A stretch of DNA of 64,000 nucleotides, from NCBI GenBank assembly GCA_022711595.1, contig JAKLET010000016.1:20793-84792 (forward strand). The letters run 5' to 3'. This DNA is from Deltaproteobacteria bacterium (GTDB taxonomy: Bacteria > Desulfobacterota > Syntrophorhabdia > Syntrophorhabdales > Syntrophorhabdaceae). A program made the position numbers and the translations under genes. The notes beneath the pieces were generated by a model. It did no database searches and was not told where the DNA came from. It saw only the letters and a program-made list of their open reading frames with translations. Below, one piece after another: positions 35,589-44,382 of the stretch; position 1 is the stretch's first letter; the number at the start of each line of letters is the position of its first letter.

Positions 35589-36464
35589 TTACGATTCAGG
35601 TGGATAAAAACGCGATGTCTTCCCCTTTGTAATACTCTTAATCTTGCCGAGGATAATCGCTGAATGTACAAAAAAGTTTATTTCCCGATGCTTACCATTA
35701 ACAACCATTTCCTTAAATAGGTCAGTAAACTTGATGCCGGGCTGGCGTTTTACAATCGAGCTAATTTCTTGAATAATGTTCCCGTCCAGTGGATATTCAG
35801 GATCTCGCAAAATGAAGTCCTTGAACTCTTTTTTGGCCTCGTCAAATTCTGTCCGTAAATAGCCTTTCTCATGCATGTGCTTTAGTGCGTACATACCCAA
35901 TAAGCAAGCCTCTCTCGCAGCAGTTTGATCACCGTTAAGCTCATGTTGTCGTGCCCTTAATAAAGACTCCAGCGCTTCTCGCCTGTGCTCCTCTATGAGC
36001 AACCTTTTTATCTCGTCTTCACTCTTTTTGGGCACAAAAGCGTACAAAAGGGCCTTTACAGCCTCAATTTTTGTCTCGTCATTCTCGGCAAAAATGTAGG
36101 ATAGAGCGAATAATATTCCCTCGATATCTCTATGGTTTATCTGAAGGACCTTCCTGATGGTGCTTAGGGCTATGCTGACTCGTCCCGAAATCAATAGCTG
36201 ATTGATTTCACCGATTATTCGTAATCCTTTCGAAGAGTAACGGGAAGCCTTATCATACACCTCACCCTGTCCTTCTTCCAGCCAGCGCCTGTTGAGTCCC
36301 AATGTACGGCAAATGCTCAGAATCAACTGTTCCGAAGGATTCTTTTTACCAGCTTCCAGTTCAGATACATATGGTCCTTTGATTCCCAGCAATTTACCAA
36401 ACTCTTGCTGACTTAAAGAAAGCTCCTTTCTAAGATTATATATCCGTTTTCCAATAGTAATCAT
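35589..36464 (-). CDS. XRE-family repressor of the Mu-like element
   Basis: The 291-residue protein has an N-terminal helix-turn-helix (residues about 5-60: IYNLRKELSLSQQEFGKLLGIKGPYVSELEAGKKNPS) and a long helical C-terminal part without a LexA/S24 peptidase motif. It is transcribed divergently from the small Ner-like gene across a palindromic promoter, the position of the Mu c repressor. Absence of a self-cleavage domain suggests release of repression by another signal, not by RecA-stimulated cleavage. Confidence 0.85.
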   Translation of the reverse strand: MITIGKRIYNLRKELSLSQQEFGKLLGIKGPYVSELEAGKKNPSEQLILSICRTLGLNRRWLEEGQGEVYDKASRYSSKGLRIIGEINQLLISGRVSIALSTIRKVLQINHRDIEGILFALSYIFAENDETKIEAVKALLYAFVPKKSEDEIKRLLIEEHRREALESLLRARQHELNGDQTAAREACLLGMYALKHMHEKGYLRTEFDEAKKEFKDFILRDPEYPLDGNIIQEISSIVKRQPGIKFTDLFKEMVVNGKHREINFFVHSAIILGKIKSITKGKTSRFYPPES

Positions 36465-36519
36465 AGCTGTGCTACTCTTTTTTTCTTGACATAATATAGC
36501 TGAGTTACTATTATGTCAG
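36463..36519. promoter_or_regulatory. Overlapping divergent promoters inside one palindrome (lysogeny switch)
   Basis: TGACATAATA (36487-36496) and TATTATGTCA (36509-36518) are perfect inverted arms around a 12-bp spacer. On the plus strand this gives TTGACA (36486-36491), 17 bp, TATTAT (36509-36514). On the minus strand it gives CTGACA (36519-36514), 17 bp, TATTAT (36496-36491). The two promoters thus share the same DNA and cannot be used together. A second operator-like copy, ATAGCTGTGCTACT at 36463, repeats ATAGCTGAGTTACT at 36496 with a 33-bp step (three helical turns). Confidence 0.8.
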
Positions 36520-36521
36520 TG

Positions 36522-36758
36522 ATGATGACGTATTCGAATAAGAAAATCAAGGCAGTCATGGCCTTAAGGGGATTGACCACATACAGCATGGCAGTCGTGA
36601 TTGGTGTCAGCCAAGCCGCTATCAGTAGGACACTTGCTGGTAACAGAAAGAATCCTTGTCTTCGCTTAGCTATTTCACAACTGTTAGGCATTCCCTTCAA
36701 TGTCTGGAAAGATCTCGATGCAGAATTGAGAACTACCCAGAAGGAGAAGTTTCTGTGA
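36522..36758 (+). CDS. Ner/Cro-like small DNA-binding protein
   Basis: The product is 78 residues from the ATG at 36522 (another ATG follows at 36525). It has one helix-turn-helix (KIKAVMALRGLTTYSMAVVIGVSQAAISRTLAG). The upstream ATG at 36513 is overlapped by the -10 hexamer TATTAT, so the transcript from this promoter cannot contain it; the message would be nearly leaderless. Position opposite the repressor is that of Ner in Mu, which turns off early transcription. Confidence 0.75.
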   Translation: MMTYSNKKIKAVMALRGLTTYSMAVVIGVSQAAISRTLAGNRKNPCLRLAISQLLGIPFNVWKDLDAELRTTQKEKFL

Positions 36759-36851
36759 GATCCTGGCATACATTCTGGTTCATGGTCGCGCAATTCATAT
36801 TGACACAAATCAAACATGAATTGATTGTATCAAATGCTCAAGGGGGTTTCA

Positions 36852-37295
36852 ATGTCAATTAGAAATAAAAAATTGCATACTCCTTTATCAAATCAGGGGG
36901 ATCTCTTTGATATCCCTTTGATGGAAGGGTCCCTCGATGTTAGTCTTTCTTTCCGCGCGGCCCTCTCCAGGGTCTTCAGCAAATGTCAGGACAGCAGATA
37001 CCAGCTTGCAGCAAAACTCAGCGAATACACCAAAAGAAATATCTCAAAGGATTCCTTGGACAAGTACGTGAGTTCCAACTTGGATTATGCCCTCCGGGCT
37101 GAGGATCTCCCGGCAACGATAGCGGTTACAGGCTCCCTAGACCATGTACAGGCCCTTCTTGATCCCGTTGGCTGCTCCGTTGTGACTCCCGAAGATAGTA
37201 GGCTACTCAAACTTGCTCGGTTGACACAGCAAAGAAACCACCTGAGTATCGAAATAGCTCGGCTTGAAAACGAAATCGGAATCACGAAGAGATAG
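36852..37295 (+). CDS. Phage protein upstream of the transposase (unknown)
   Basis: The 147-residue protein from ATG 36852 (after AAGGGGG) is mostly helical: FRAALSRVFSKCQDSRYQLAAKLSEYTKRNISKDSLDKYVSS suggests a DNA-binding or coiled region, and the C-terminus ends in a helix (LARLTQQRNHLSIEIARLENEIG). A protein of this size just before the transposase is common in Mu-like phages of non-enteric bacteria, and its function is unknown. The TAG stop directly abuts the GTG start of the transposase. Confidence 0.65.
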   Translation: MSIRNKKLHTPLSNQGDLFDIPLMEGSLDVSLSFRAALSRVFSKCQDSRYQLAAKLSEYTKRNISKDSLDKYVSSNLDYALRAEDLPATIAVTGSLDHVQALLDPVGCSVVTPEDSRLLKLARLTQQRNHLSIEIARLENEIGITKR

Positions 37296-39545
37296 GTGAG
37301 TGCCTCTGTGAGACAGGACAGCTTTGAACGCAGCACAAACTGCTCCGAGATATGGCTATCGGCTAAGAAAGCCGCGAACTTAATCGGAGTGTCCAAAGTC
37401 GCCTTTCACAAACACAGAAAGACCGGTCTGTATGTTGTCGAGGCGAGACGTGGCAACGGCGGGGAGCAATACTATGTCCGGCTAGATTCTCTTCCGTTGC
37501 CCGCTCAGGCCAGATATTACTCATTCCTTTCACACCCTCAAGCCGTAACCCACAAAGAAACCATCAAAGCCGTCTCTTCCGGGGAGCCCTCCTTTGTCCA
37601 GGGACGGGCGGAGCGGATGCTGCCCGTCCCTGTGTCCCCGGATTCCATATTTCCCGATAACCTCAAGACAATCGCCCTGGCACGTCTTGACCTCGTCACC
37701 GCATGGCGGGATCACCGGCGTATCTTCGGAAGCTCACACGGATCGCGGCTAAAAGCCGATGCTGATTTCGAAAAAACCTACAACATGGGCCTTATTCTTT
37801 CCCAGGTTTTCCAGGTCCTCGGCAAGGTGGACATGAACACAATCTACCGCTGGCACCGGGCGCTCGCCGGGTCCGCCGACTGGACCCTGCTTGTCCCGGA
37901 CTGGAACACCCTGGAGAGAAAACAGCCCTCCCTCTCCCCCTTAGAAAAGAAAACCTTCTCCGACTGCCTGCTGCACCCGAACCGCCTCTCCATCGGGGAG
38001 GCCGTAAAAATGACAAAGATCGCCCTGGCACAAAAGAACATCCCCTCACCGTCCGCTCCGATCACCTTCAGAAGGTGGGCTCAGTGGTTTAGAAGCAAAA
38101 ACAGTCATGTCTGGACCCTCATGCGCGAGGGCGAGAAGGCCCTTAAAGACAAAGAGATCTTCTCCATCACACGGGACATCTCGAAGCTCGAAGTGGGAGA
38201 TGTCCTCGTAGCCGATGGCCACAGGCTCAACTTCCAGGTCATCAACCCCTTCACCGGCAAGCCCTGCCGTGCGACGCTCATCGGCTACCTTGACTGGAAA
38301 TCCTGGAACCTTGCAGGCTTCGAGATCATGATCGAAGAGACCACCCAGGCCATAGCATCAGCCTTAAGAAACTCGATCATCAACCTGGGCAAAACCCCGA
38401 AGATCTGCTACCAGGATAACGGCAAGGCATTCCGGGCGCGGTTCTTCACCGGGTCTGCGGATTTCAATGAGGCGGGGCTCTCGGGCCTTTTCGGGAGGCT
38501 CGGGATAACACCCAAATATGCGCAGCCCTACAACGCCCGGGCGAAGACGATAGAGCGCTGGTTCAAGGAGTTCACGGGCAAATGCGAAAGGCTCCTTCCC
38601 TCCTTCACGGGAGCCTCCATCGAAGATAAACCGGCCTGGCTCAAGCGCAACGAGACCTTCCACAAGATCCACCACAACGGGCACGTCCCGACGATCCGCG
38701 AGGCCGTGAAGATGATAACGACCTGGGTGAGGGAATACCTGGAGATGCAGCCCTGCCCGCACGTGAAGGGAAAGACCATCGGCGAGGTCTTCGCCGAGGG
38801 GCGCGGCCCTGGCGTTGAGATAGCGGAGCTCGACGAGCTCATGCTCGCGACGGAGGTCAAGACGATCCGAGCGAACGGTATCAGGTTCCTGGGAGCGGAC
38901 TACTACAACGACGCCCTCTTCGGTTTAAGGGAGCAGGTCTTCGTCAAGTACTCCCTGTCCGATCTCTCGAACGTGAGGGTCTATGACCGGCAGGGGATCT
39001 TCCTGTGCATCGCCGAGAGGACCCAGGCCGCTCACCCCATGGCGGCGCTCCTCGGGGACGCGAAGGACGTCGCTCAGGTCAAACACCTCATCGGCAGGCA
39101 GCGCTCCCTCCAGAAGGCGGTTGTTAAGGCCGCGAAGGAGCTCATACCGGGAAGACGCAGGTCCGAGCCCTGGTCCGAGATCGTACCCCTTTCACCGAAA
39201 ACTATCGAAAAGCTTGAAGAGACCACGGCGGACACGCGGGATATCGGGAACTTCCAGATCCCGGAGTACATGCTTAAAAGCAATCAGGTCAATGCCCCCG
39301 AGCCTGTTCCCGCAATTCAGGAGAACAACCGAGACCCGGAACCCGTCGAGCGGCCCATGTTCGACAGCGAGACAGAACGCTATGAGTGGCTTCAGAAGCA
39401 CGGCTGCCAGACTAAGGAAGATGAGAACTGGGTTGAGTGGTTCAAGACGACCAAGACCTATGAGAACTATTTCGGCTGGTTCGAAAAGCAGGCCGAGGAG
39501 CTCGTGACGGGCATGACCGACTGCGGATACGAAATACACAGGTAA
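37296..39545 (+). CDS. Mu-type DDE transposase (MuA homologue)
   Basis: The 749-residue protein has an N-terminal Mu-type HTH (EIWLSAKKAANLIGVSKVAFHKHRK), further DNA-binding segments, and a retroviral-integrase-type catalytic core: first Asp in VLVADGH (about residue 306), second Asp in ICYQDNGKAF, and Glu in AKTIERWFKEF. A beta-barrel-like region follows (about 520-600), and the C-terminus is charged, consistent with contact to the MuB ATPase. It starts with GTG. It catalyses strand transfer at the element ends. Confidence 0.93.
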   Translation: MSASVRQDSFERSTNCSEIWLSAKKAANLIGVSKVAFHKHRKTGLYVVEARRGNGGEQYYVRLDSLPLPAQARYYSFLSHPQAVTHKETIKAVSSGEPSFVQGRAERMLPVPVSPDSIFPDNLKTIALARLDLVTAWRDHRRIFGSSHGSRLKADADFEKTYNMGLILSQVFQVLGKVDMNTIYRWHRALAGSADWTLLVPDWNTLERKQPSLSPLEKKTFSDCLLHPNRLSIGEAVKMTKIALAQKNIPSPSAPITFRRWAQWFRSKNSHVWTLMREGEKALKDKEIFSITRDISKLEVGDVLVADGHRLNFQVINPFTGKPCRATLIGYLDWKSWNLAGFEIMIEETTQAIASALRNSIINLGKTPKICYQDNGKAFRARFFTGSADFNEAGLSGLFGRLGITPKYAQPYNARAKTIERWFKEFTGKCERLLPSFTGASIEDKPAWLKRNETFHKIHHNGHVPTIREAVKMITTWVREYLEMQPCPHVKGKTIGEVFAEGRGPGVEIAELDELMLATEVKTIRANGIRFLGADYYNDALFGLREQVFVKYSLSDLSNVRVYDRQGIFLCIAERTQAAHPMAALLGDAKDVAQVKHLIGRQRSLQKAVVKAAKELIPGRRRSEPWSEIVPLSPKTIEKLEETTADTRDIGNFQIPEYMLKSNQVNAPEPVPAIQENNRDPEPVERPMFDSETERYEWLQKHGCQTKEDENWVEWFKTTKTYENYFGWFEKQAEELVTGMTDCGYEIHR

Positions 39546-39610
39546 GAAGAACCCCGTGATGGTGTGAACCGTTGACGAGGTCAATCCAATGCATAAAAGG
39601 AGCAGAACCG

Positions 39611-40291
39611 ATGAGACAGATCTTTGCAAGGACTTCAAATGTATCTTCCTTCGTTGCTGCCATGGAACGCCTCCAAAATAAAGACGGCGATCTGCCTGGC
39701 ATGGCCCTTGTCTTCGGGGAACCCGGCCTCGGCAAGACGAAGACGGCCCTGTGGTGGGCGCTCCAGAATGGCGGCGTCTTCATCCGGACGAAGAAGCTCA
39801 TGACTGGCCGTTGGCTGCTCGAAGAAATCGTTGCCGAGCTCGGCGAGTCCCCGGCCTATCGGACCTCCGATCTCTTCCGTCAGGCCGTAGAGCAGCTCCT
39901 CTCCCGGCCCAGGACGCTCCTCATCGACGAGGTTGATTACCTCGCCTATGACGCACGGGTCCTGGAGACGCTCCGGGACATCCACGACGTGGCGGGGACC
40001 CCAATGGTCTTTCTCGGCATGGACAAGGCGGACAAAAAGCTCAGCCGTTACCGCCACCTCTGCGACCGCTTTGTGGAGGTAGTCAGGTTCAAACCGTTGT
40101 CGAGGGATGACGTGGCGTCCGTCGCAAAGCAGCTCTGCGAGGTGAGGCTCACCGGTGACGCCATTGACTTTATCCATGCCGATGCAGATCGGTTCCGGCA
40201 GGTCCTCAAGTGGTTCTACAAAGCAGAGGCGCGGGCTCGGGCAAATAACCTGGAAGAGATCTCCGCCGCAAATCTCAAGAGGAAGGAATGA
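39611..40291 (+). CDS. AAA+ ATPase, transposition target-selection protein (MuB homologue)
   Basis: The 226-residue protein from ATG 39611 (after AAAGGAGC) has Walker A GEPGLGKTKT, Walker B TLLIDEVDYL and a C-terminal helical lid. It lacks the N-terminal HTH extension of Mu MuB, matching the shorter MuB/TniB-like proteins of many transposable phages. It would bind DNA with ATP and activate the transposase. Its stop overlaps the next start (ATGA). Confidence 0.9.
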   Translation: MRQIFARTSNVSSFVAAMERLQNKDGDLPGMALVFGEPGLGKTKTALWWALQNGGVFIRTKKLMTGRWLLEEIVAELGESPAYRTSDLFRQAVEQLLSRPRTLLIDEVDYLAYDARVLETLRDIHDVAGTPMVFLGMDKADKKLSRYRHLCDRFVEVVRFKPLSRDDVASVAKQLCEVRLTGDAIDFIHADADRFRQVLKWFYKAEARARANNLEEISAANLKRKE

Positions 40292-40791
40292 TGCTTAAGG
40301 CAGTCATGCGCGCGTGCCTTTCCTTCGGTGAGAGGTTCTTTTCCGTTTCGCAGATCGTCGAGGCGACAGGCATGGAGAGACAGGCGGTCCGCCATCGGCT
40401 CTGGAAACTGGAAACAGCCGGTCTTATAACCCGCTTTCGCAGCAGCGAGATTCCGACAGAAAGAGGACGGCCCGTGAAGGAGACCTACTACCGGACGACA
40501 AGCCTCCTCATAAAGCGATTCAACGAGGGAACGGGGCGGCCGGTCTCAAAGATAATCGGCTGGGACAGGATGTGGCAGGCCGTGCGTGCGCTTCGGCGCT
40601 TCACCCGCAGCGACCTCGCGCAGATCTGCGGACAGAGCATGGCCAACGTCACTTACTTTACAAAAGCGTACCGCCGCGCCGGATACCTGCGCTGTCTGGG
40701 GAACGCAGGCTCGCGGGGCGTCATGTGGATACTCGCGAAGGACCCGGGATCGAAGCGCCCCCCGTACAAGGGAGGAACTCATGTGGATTGA
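40288..40791 (+). CDS. Winged-helix regulator
   Basis: The 167-residue protein has two winged-helix-like halves: FFSVSQIVEATGMERQAVRHRLWKLETAGLITRF (about residues 17-50) and ALRRFTRSDLAQICGQSMANVTYFTKAYRRAGYL (about 99-133). It is translationally coupled to the ATPase gene and overlaps the next gene by 11 bp. It is probably an early-region DNA-binding protein of the element; the target is not evident. Confidence 0.75.
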   Translation: MMLKAVMRACLSFGERFFSVSQIVEATGMERQAVRHRLWKLETAGLITRFRSSEIPTERGRPVKETYYRTTSLLIKRFNEGTGRPVSKIIGWDRMWQAVRALRRFTRSDLAQICGQSMANVTYFTKAYRRAGYLRCLGNAGSRGVMWILAKDPGSKRPPYKGGTHVD

Positions 40792-41095
40792 GATCCTCAA
40801 GAAGGAAGTAAAGGCCCGTGGTCTCACCCGTGTCGCCGTCGAGCTCGGCGTCTCCAAATCCACGGTGAGCCTCGTTTGCAATGGCAAGTATCCGGGAGGC
40901 ACGACAAGGATCGAGGAGAGGATCAAAAGGATCTTCGGGACAAACGGACGCGTCGCCTGCCCCGCCCTGGGTGAGATCGCCCCGGAGCGGTGCGCCGACA
41001 CGCACGCGAAGGCGCGCTCGATAGGCATGAAGGCAAGCAATCCTGAGACGCTGAGGCTTTACAGGACGTGCCTTAACTGTTCGTTGAGGAGGTAA
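40781..41095 (+). CDS. Small HTH protein with cysteine-containing tail
   Basis: The 104-residue protein starts at ATG 40781 after GGGAGGAAC. Residues 1-45 form a Cro/LacI-type HTH (ARGLTRVAVELGVSKSTVSLVCNGKYPGG). The C-terminal part contains four cysteines (VACPALGEIAPERCADT and RTCLNCSLRR), possibly a metal site. This architecture is seen in Mu-like phages of Deltaproteobacteria and Gammaproteobacteria between MuB and GemA. Confidence 0.75.
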   Translation: MWIEILKKEVKARGLTRVAVELGVSKSTVSLVCNGKYPGGTTRIEERIKRIFGTNGRVACPALGEIAPERCADTHAKARSIGMKASNPETLRLYRTCLNCSLRR

Positions 41096-41097
41096 GA

Positions 41098-41793
41098 ATG
41101 AGTGGCAAGATGATGACCCGGGAACAGGCGGGAATGATCACGGTCTTTACCGGCGATCTCAAGCTGTCGGATAAGCGTTACAAGCTGATTCTTGCGCGAA
41201 ACGGCATCGACCCTGACGGGGACATGACATCGCGGACAATCACTTTCGAACAGGCCGCAGGCGTCATTAACTCCCTGGAGGAGGTTTACTTCGAACTCCA
41301 GGGAAAGAAGATCACAAAGGAGCAGACGCGCAAGATCCACACCCTGGTAAGCGCCCTTGACCTTCCCGATGAGGTCTACCGCAAGGGCCTGAACGACCTC
41401 TTCTGCGTGGATACGTCGAAGGTCCTCACGGCAAGGCAGGCCGCGTACCTCATTGATGTCCTAGAGATGGAAGGCGTCATGAACGGCGTCTGGAGCAGGC
41501 GCGAGTACCGCGACAAATACAACGAGCTCGGGCGGCGTCCCGACATGGCGACCCCGGCACAGCTCCGCAAGATCGAGGCCACCTGGAACGGGCTCTATCC
41601 CGAAAGCAACCCGGAGATACGCCAGAGAAACATTCGGACCTTCCTCTTCAGATTTTTCAAGGTCTCCGATTTGAGGTTCCTGGACCAGGAGACGGCGAAC
41701 AAGGTTCTCTATGCCTTAAGGAAGATGACACAGAGGAAAGAGGTCGCCCCGAAAAACGCCCTTCAGACGCATTTTGGGGGGAAGGCCGGATGA
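41098..41793 (+). CDS. GemA-like (DUF1018) regulatory protein, copy 1
   Basis: The 231-residue protein ends in a pattern typical of Mu gp16/GemA proteins: ATPAQLRKIEATWNGLYPES, then FLFRFFKVSDLRFLDQETANKVLYALRKM. The N-terminus holds two further related helical units (REQAGMITVFTGDLKLSDKRYKLIL and KEQTRKIHTLVSALDLPDEVYRKGLND), so it looks like an enlarged version. GemA modulates host gene expression in Mu. The ATG follows GGAGGTAAG. Confidence 0.75.
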   Translation: MSGKMMTREQAGMITVFTGDLKLSDKRYKLILARNGIDPDGDMTSRTITFEQAAGVINSLEEVYFELQGKKITKEQTRKIHTLVSALDLPDEVYRKGLNDLFCVDTSKVLTARQAAYLIDVLEMEGVMNGVWSRREYRDKYNELGRRPDMATPAQLRKIEATWNGLYPESNPEIRQRNIRTFLFRFFKVSDLRFLDQETANKVLYALRKMTQRKEVAPKNALQTHFGGKAG

Positions 41794-41909
41794 AACCACA
41801 CGGACCGGAGCAAAAAACGAAATTAAACGAGTTTAAACGGGTCTTGGCCGATTTTGAAAGAGGTCCGAGATCGGCAAGATCGAGAATACAGACAAGGAGG
41901 GCACGGTGA
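41790..41909 (+). CDS. Small basic protein (39 residues)
   Basis: This frame starts in an ATGA overlap with the GemA-like gene and ends in a GTGA overlap with the next gene. The product is rich in Lys and Arg (RGPRSARSRIQTRRAR at the end). Coupling at both ends supports that it is translated. Function unknown. Confidence 0.5.
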   Translation: MKPHGPEQKTKLNEFKRVLADFERGPRSARSRIQTRRAR

Positions 41910-42244
41910 AAACGGCAGCAGCACAACAGACAGACCGGGAACAGACCCCTTCGGTGAAAGAATGTGTGACGAAACAAACACCACAGCAGGACGCGGACCT
42001 CGGCGGGCTCGCCGAGGCGATACACGAGGAGCGTCGCTCGGCGCAGATGAGCGTCTATTCGATAAAAGCGGTCCTCGATCTCCTCGACATGGTGAACTGC
42101 TCCCTGCCGGGAGAGCTTGAGGAGGTCGATCTCGGCGGGATCATCCATACGCTCAGCGGCCTTATCGTGAGCACCCTCGACAGCCTCACGGCTATCGAGG
42201 AACGTACGAGAGAGATCGAATCGACCCTTAGCAACCTAGCCTAG
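41906..42244 (+). CDS. Hypothetical early protein of the Mu-like element
   Basis: The 112-residue acidic protein starts at GTG 41906 after AAGGAGGG. The second half is one long helical region (SVYSIKAVLDLLDMVNC ... SLTAIEERTREIESTLSNLA). No family recognised. It sits between regulatory genes in a co-directional run and is probably co-transcribed with them. Confidence 0.6.
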   Translation: MKTAAAQQTDREQTPSVKECVTKQTPQQDADLGGLAEAIHEERRSAQMSVYSIKAVLDLLDMVNCSLPGELEEVDLGGIIHTLSGLIVSTLDSLTAIEERTREIESTLSNLA

Positions 42245-42286
42245 GCCTGGCCAGCGTTAAGGCAGATTAAAAGGAGGCAACTAATT

Positions 42287-43087
42287 ATGAAAGACATCAA
42301 GAAAATGGAGTCGGAACTTAAAACGGTACAGAAGCGTATCGGCGAGATCCCGCCTGAGAGGAAGAAACTTGAGGAGCGCCTTGAGGCTGCAAAGAAGAAC
42401 CACTCCCGCATCGAGTCCCGGATCACGGAACTGCGAAACGAACGCCAGGATATACTCGTTGCCGAGGGCGATCTCGAAGACGTGAACACCCGTTTAAAGG
42501 AGATCAGAAAATCCGGAGAGATCCTCGAAGACGAGATCGAGGGCCTCTCGCGCAGGCTCACAAGCCTGGAGGTCGAAGAGACCCGCCTTGCTGCTCAATC
42601 GAAGGAGCTCGGTAAGGAGATCTTCAAGGAAAAAACAATCCGTCCCCTCGTCGTCGAGTACAACCGTATCGCGCCGGAGCTTGCAGAGACCCTGAAGGGT
42701 TTTCAGGCGGCGATGGAAACATACATAAGAACATTTGACTCCCCTGGCCACAGAATACTTCTTGATCAGCAAGCGAACGCAGGTCCCAAGTCGCTGCCGG
42801 GAATCTGGCTGCCCGGAGAGGAGCCCGTACCAGAATATTACAATGCTGCCGTAGAAAGCGAGAAGCTGGCCGCACAAGAACGCGAAAGACACGTGAGGAG
42901 CCAGTATCCCGATTGCAGGTGTTTCCGGTGCACCAGCTACGCCGGGGTATTACCTGATCTCACTATCCGGTGCGGCCTTCTTGGTGGTGAGGTTCCCCGG
43001 GAGATGCTCGCCGGGAAGACCCCGGCCCGCGACAGCGAGGCGGCCCGGCAGTTCTTCCTGCGGTGCAGTTTCACCCCTGTGAGCTGA
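42287..43087 (+). CDS. Coiled-coil protein with C-terminal cysteine cluster
   Basis: The 266-residue protein is a long coiled coil over residues about 1-145 (heptad-rich KKMESELKTVQKRIGEIPPE and onwards). The C-terminal 70 residues contain CRCFRCTSYAG, a cysteine in TIRCGLLGG and one near the end, suggesting a metal-binding knob. I do not recognise a family. The ATG is 10 bp after AAAAGGAGG. In this position Mu-like phages carry poorly conserved semi-essential early genes. Confidence 0.6.
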   Translation: MKDIKKMESELKTVQKRIGEIPPERKKLEERLEAAKKNHSRIESRITELRNERQDILVAEGDLEDVNTRLKEIRKSGEILEDEIEGLSRRLTSLEVEETRLAAQSKELGKEIFKEKTIRPLVVEYNRIAPELAETLKGFQAAMETYIRTFDSPGHRILLDQQANAGPKSLPGIWLPGEEPVPEYYNAAVESEKLAAQERERHVRSQYPDCRCFRCTSYAGVLPDLTIRCGLLGGEVPREMLAGKTPARDSEAARQFFLRCSFTPVS

Positions 43088-43186
43088 TCAGAGAAAAAAG
43101 CCAGGTCCACTGGCATGGGATCTGGCTTGAAGGAAATGGGGTGTGAGTCCTTTCGGCATGTCTATCTTATCATACCGGGAGGAAAT

Positions 43187-43891
43187 ATGAAAGAAACAGG
43201 AGACAGGCAGCTCTTGAACTTGTTTATCAGGGACGTGATGAAGATACCGCTCATGACGAGGGAAGAAGAAATATCCGTAGCACGAAAGGCCTTTGCCGGT
43301 GACGTGACGGCGCGCAACAGGCTCGCATCCGCGAACCTGCGCTTTGTCCTCGCGCTGGCCTTCCGATACCGGGACTCGGGCACGTCGCTCGCGGAGCTTG
43401 TCTCTGCTGGATGTCTCGGAGTCCTCATCGCAGCGGGCAGATTCGATCCCGATGTGGGCGTGCGCTTCACCAGCTATGCGGCGTACTGGATCAGACAGGC
43501 CATGCAAAGCGTCATGTCCCGGGAGAATGACTCTTCCACGGTCTCCCTCGATGATCCCGCACCCGGCGACGAACAAACCACCTTTAAGGATCTCCTCGCC
43601 GACAAGGGGGAATCCTTCGAGAACGCCCTCAAGGATTTCGACGTGGACCGGCTTTTCGAACATCCGGGTGTTCTTACCGGGCGCGAGAGGCGGTGTCTGA
43701 GGCTCCGATACTATGAGGACAGGACCTTGAGCCAGACGGGCGAATCCCTGGGGATCACGAAGACACGGGTTTCCCATATCGAGACGCAGGCGCTCCACAA
43801 GCTCAGGCGTCATCTCGCGCGCTCCGGCACCGACGAGGAGAAGGCCCTCCTTTGCAGGAGAAGCTTCAATCCTATTGAGGGGAGAGCATAG
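43187..43891 (+). CDS. Sigma-70 family RNA polymerase sigma factor encoded by the element
   Basis: The 234-residue protein begins at ATG 43187 after GGGAGGAAAT. It has region 1.2 (LFIRDVMKIPLMTREEEISVARKA), region 2 (NRLASANLRFVLALAFRYR, then ELVSAGCLGVLIAAGRFDP and FTSYAAYWIRQAM) and region 4 (LTGRERRCLRLRYYEDRTL, then TKTRVSHIETQALHKLR). Region 3 is very short or absent. It resembles primary-type sigma factors more than ECF factors. It overlaps the next gene by one base. It could redirect host RNA polymerase to element promoters, alongside the Mor-type activator. Confidence 0.9.
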   Translation: MKETGDRQLLNLFIRDVMKIPLMTREEEISVARKAFAGDVTARNRLASANLRFVLALAFRYRDSGTSLAELVSAGCLGVLIAAGRFDPDVGVRFTSYAAYWIRQAMQSVMSRENDSSTVSLDDPAPGDEQTTFKDLLADKGESFENALKDFDVDRLFEHPGVLTGRERRCLRLRYYEDRTLSQTGESLGITKTRVSHIETQALHKLRRHLARSGTDEEKALLCRRSFNPIEGRA

Positions 43892-44382
43892 TGCCCGGAC
43901 AAACCGAGATGAAGAAAAACTGGCTCGCGATCATCCACGTGGGAAAGACCCAGCTCAACCTCACGGACGGTGAGTACCGCGAGCTTCTGAAAACGCGCTA
44001 CGGCGTGACGAGCGCCAGGGATCTCGCCCCGGCTGAAGGGAAAGATCTCATAGAGTATTTCAGGTCCATCGGTTTTCAGCCCCATGACAAAAAAAAGACC
44101 TGTACCTTTTGCGCGCCTCGGCCGCGCCGCGAGAGGATACCCGAGGACGTTGTATACAGCGCGAGTCCCCAGCAACTCGCCCTTATCAGGCGGCTCAAGG
44201 ATGACATACGGTGGTACACGGCAGACGGGTTCACGGGCTGGCTCAAGCGTTATTTCGGGATGACGGAGATCAGGCTTTCGACCGAGGCGAGTATGGTTAT
44301 CACCGCAATGAAGGGCCTCTGGAGAAGCCAGCACAGATGCACGTGTAGCCTGATAGAAAAAAGTCGCAGAGGAGCGACGTGA
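43891..44382 (+). CDS. GemA (DUF1018) regulatory protein, copy 2
   Basis: The 163-residue protein is a canonical GemA/gp16: WLAIIHVGKTQLNLTDGEYRELLKTRYG, ARDLAPAEGKDLIEYFRSIGF, SPQQLALIRRLKDDI, then GFTGWLKRYFGM and VITAMKGLWRSQ. It starts with GTG in an overlap with the sigma gene stop. A CxxC (CTFCAPR) lies in the linker. It likely affects host transcription or DNA topology, as reported for Mu. Confidence 0.88.
   Translation: MPGQTEMKKNWLAIIHVGKTQLNLTDGEYRELLKTRYGVTSARDLAPAEGKDLIEYFRSIGFQPHDKKKTCTFCAPRPRRERIPEDVVYSASPQQLALIRRLKDDIRWYTADGFTGWLKRYFGMTEIRLSTEASMVITAMKGLWRSQHRCTCSLIEKSRRGAT

Noticed and set aside
36461..36817. 118-codon minus-strand frame opposite the Ner-like gene
   Set aside because: It is the antisense of the Ner-like gene and covers the palindromic promoter; no family features.
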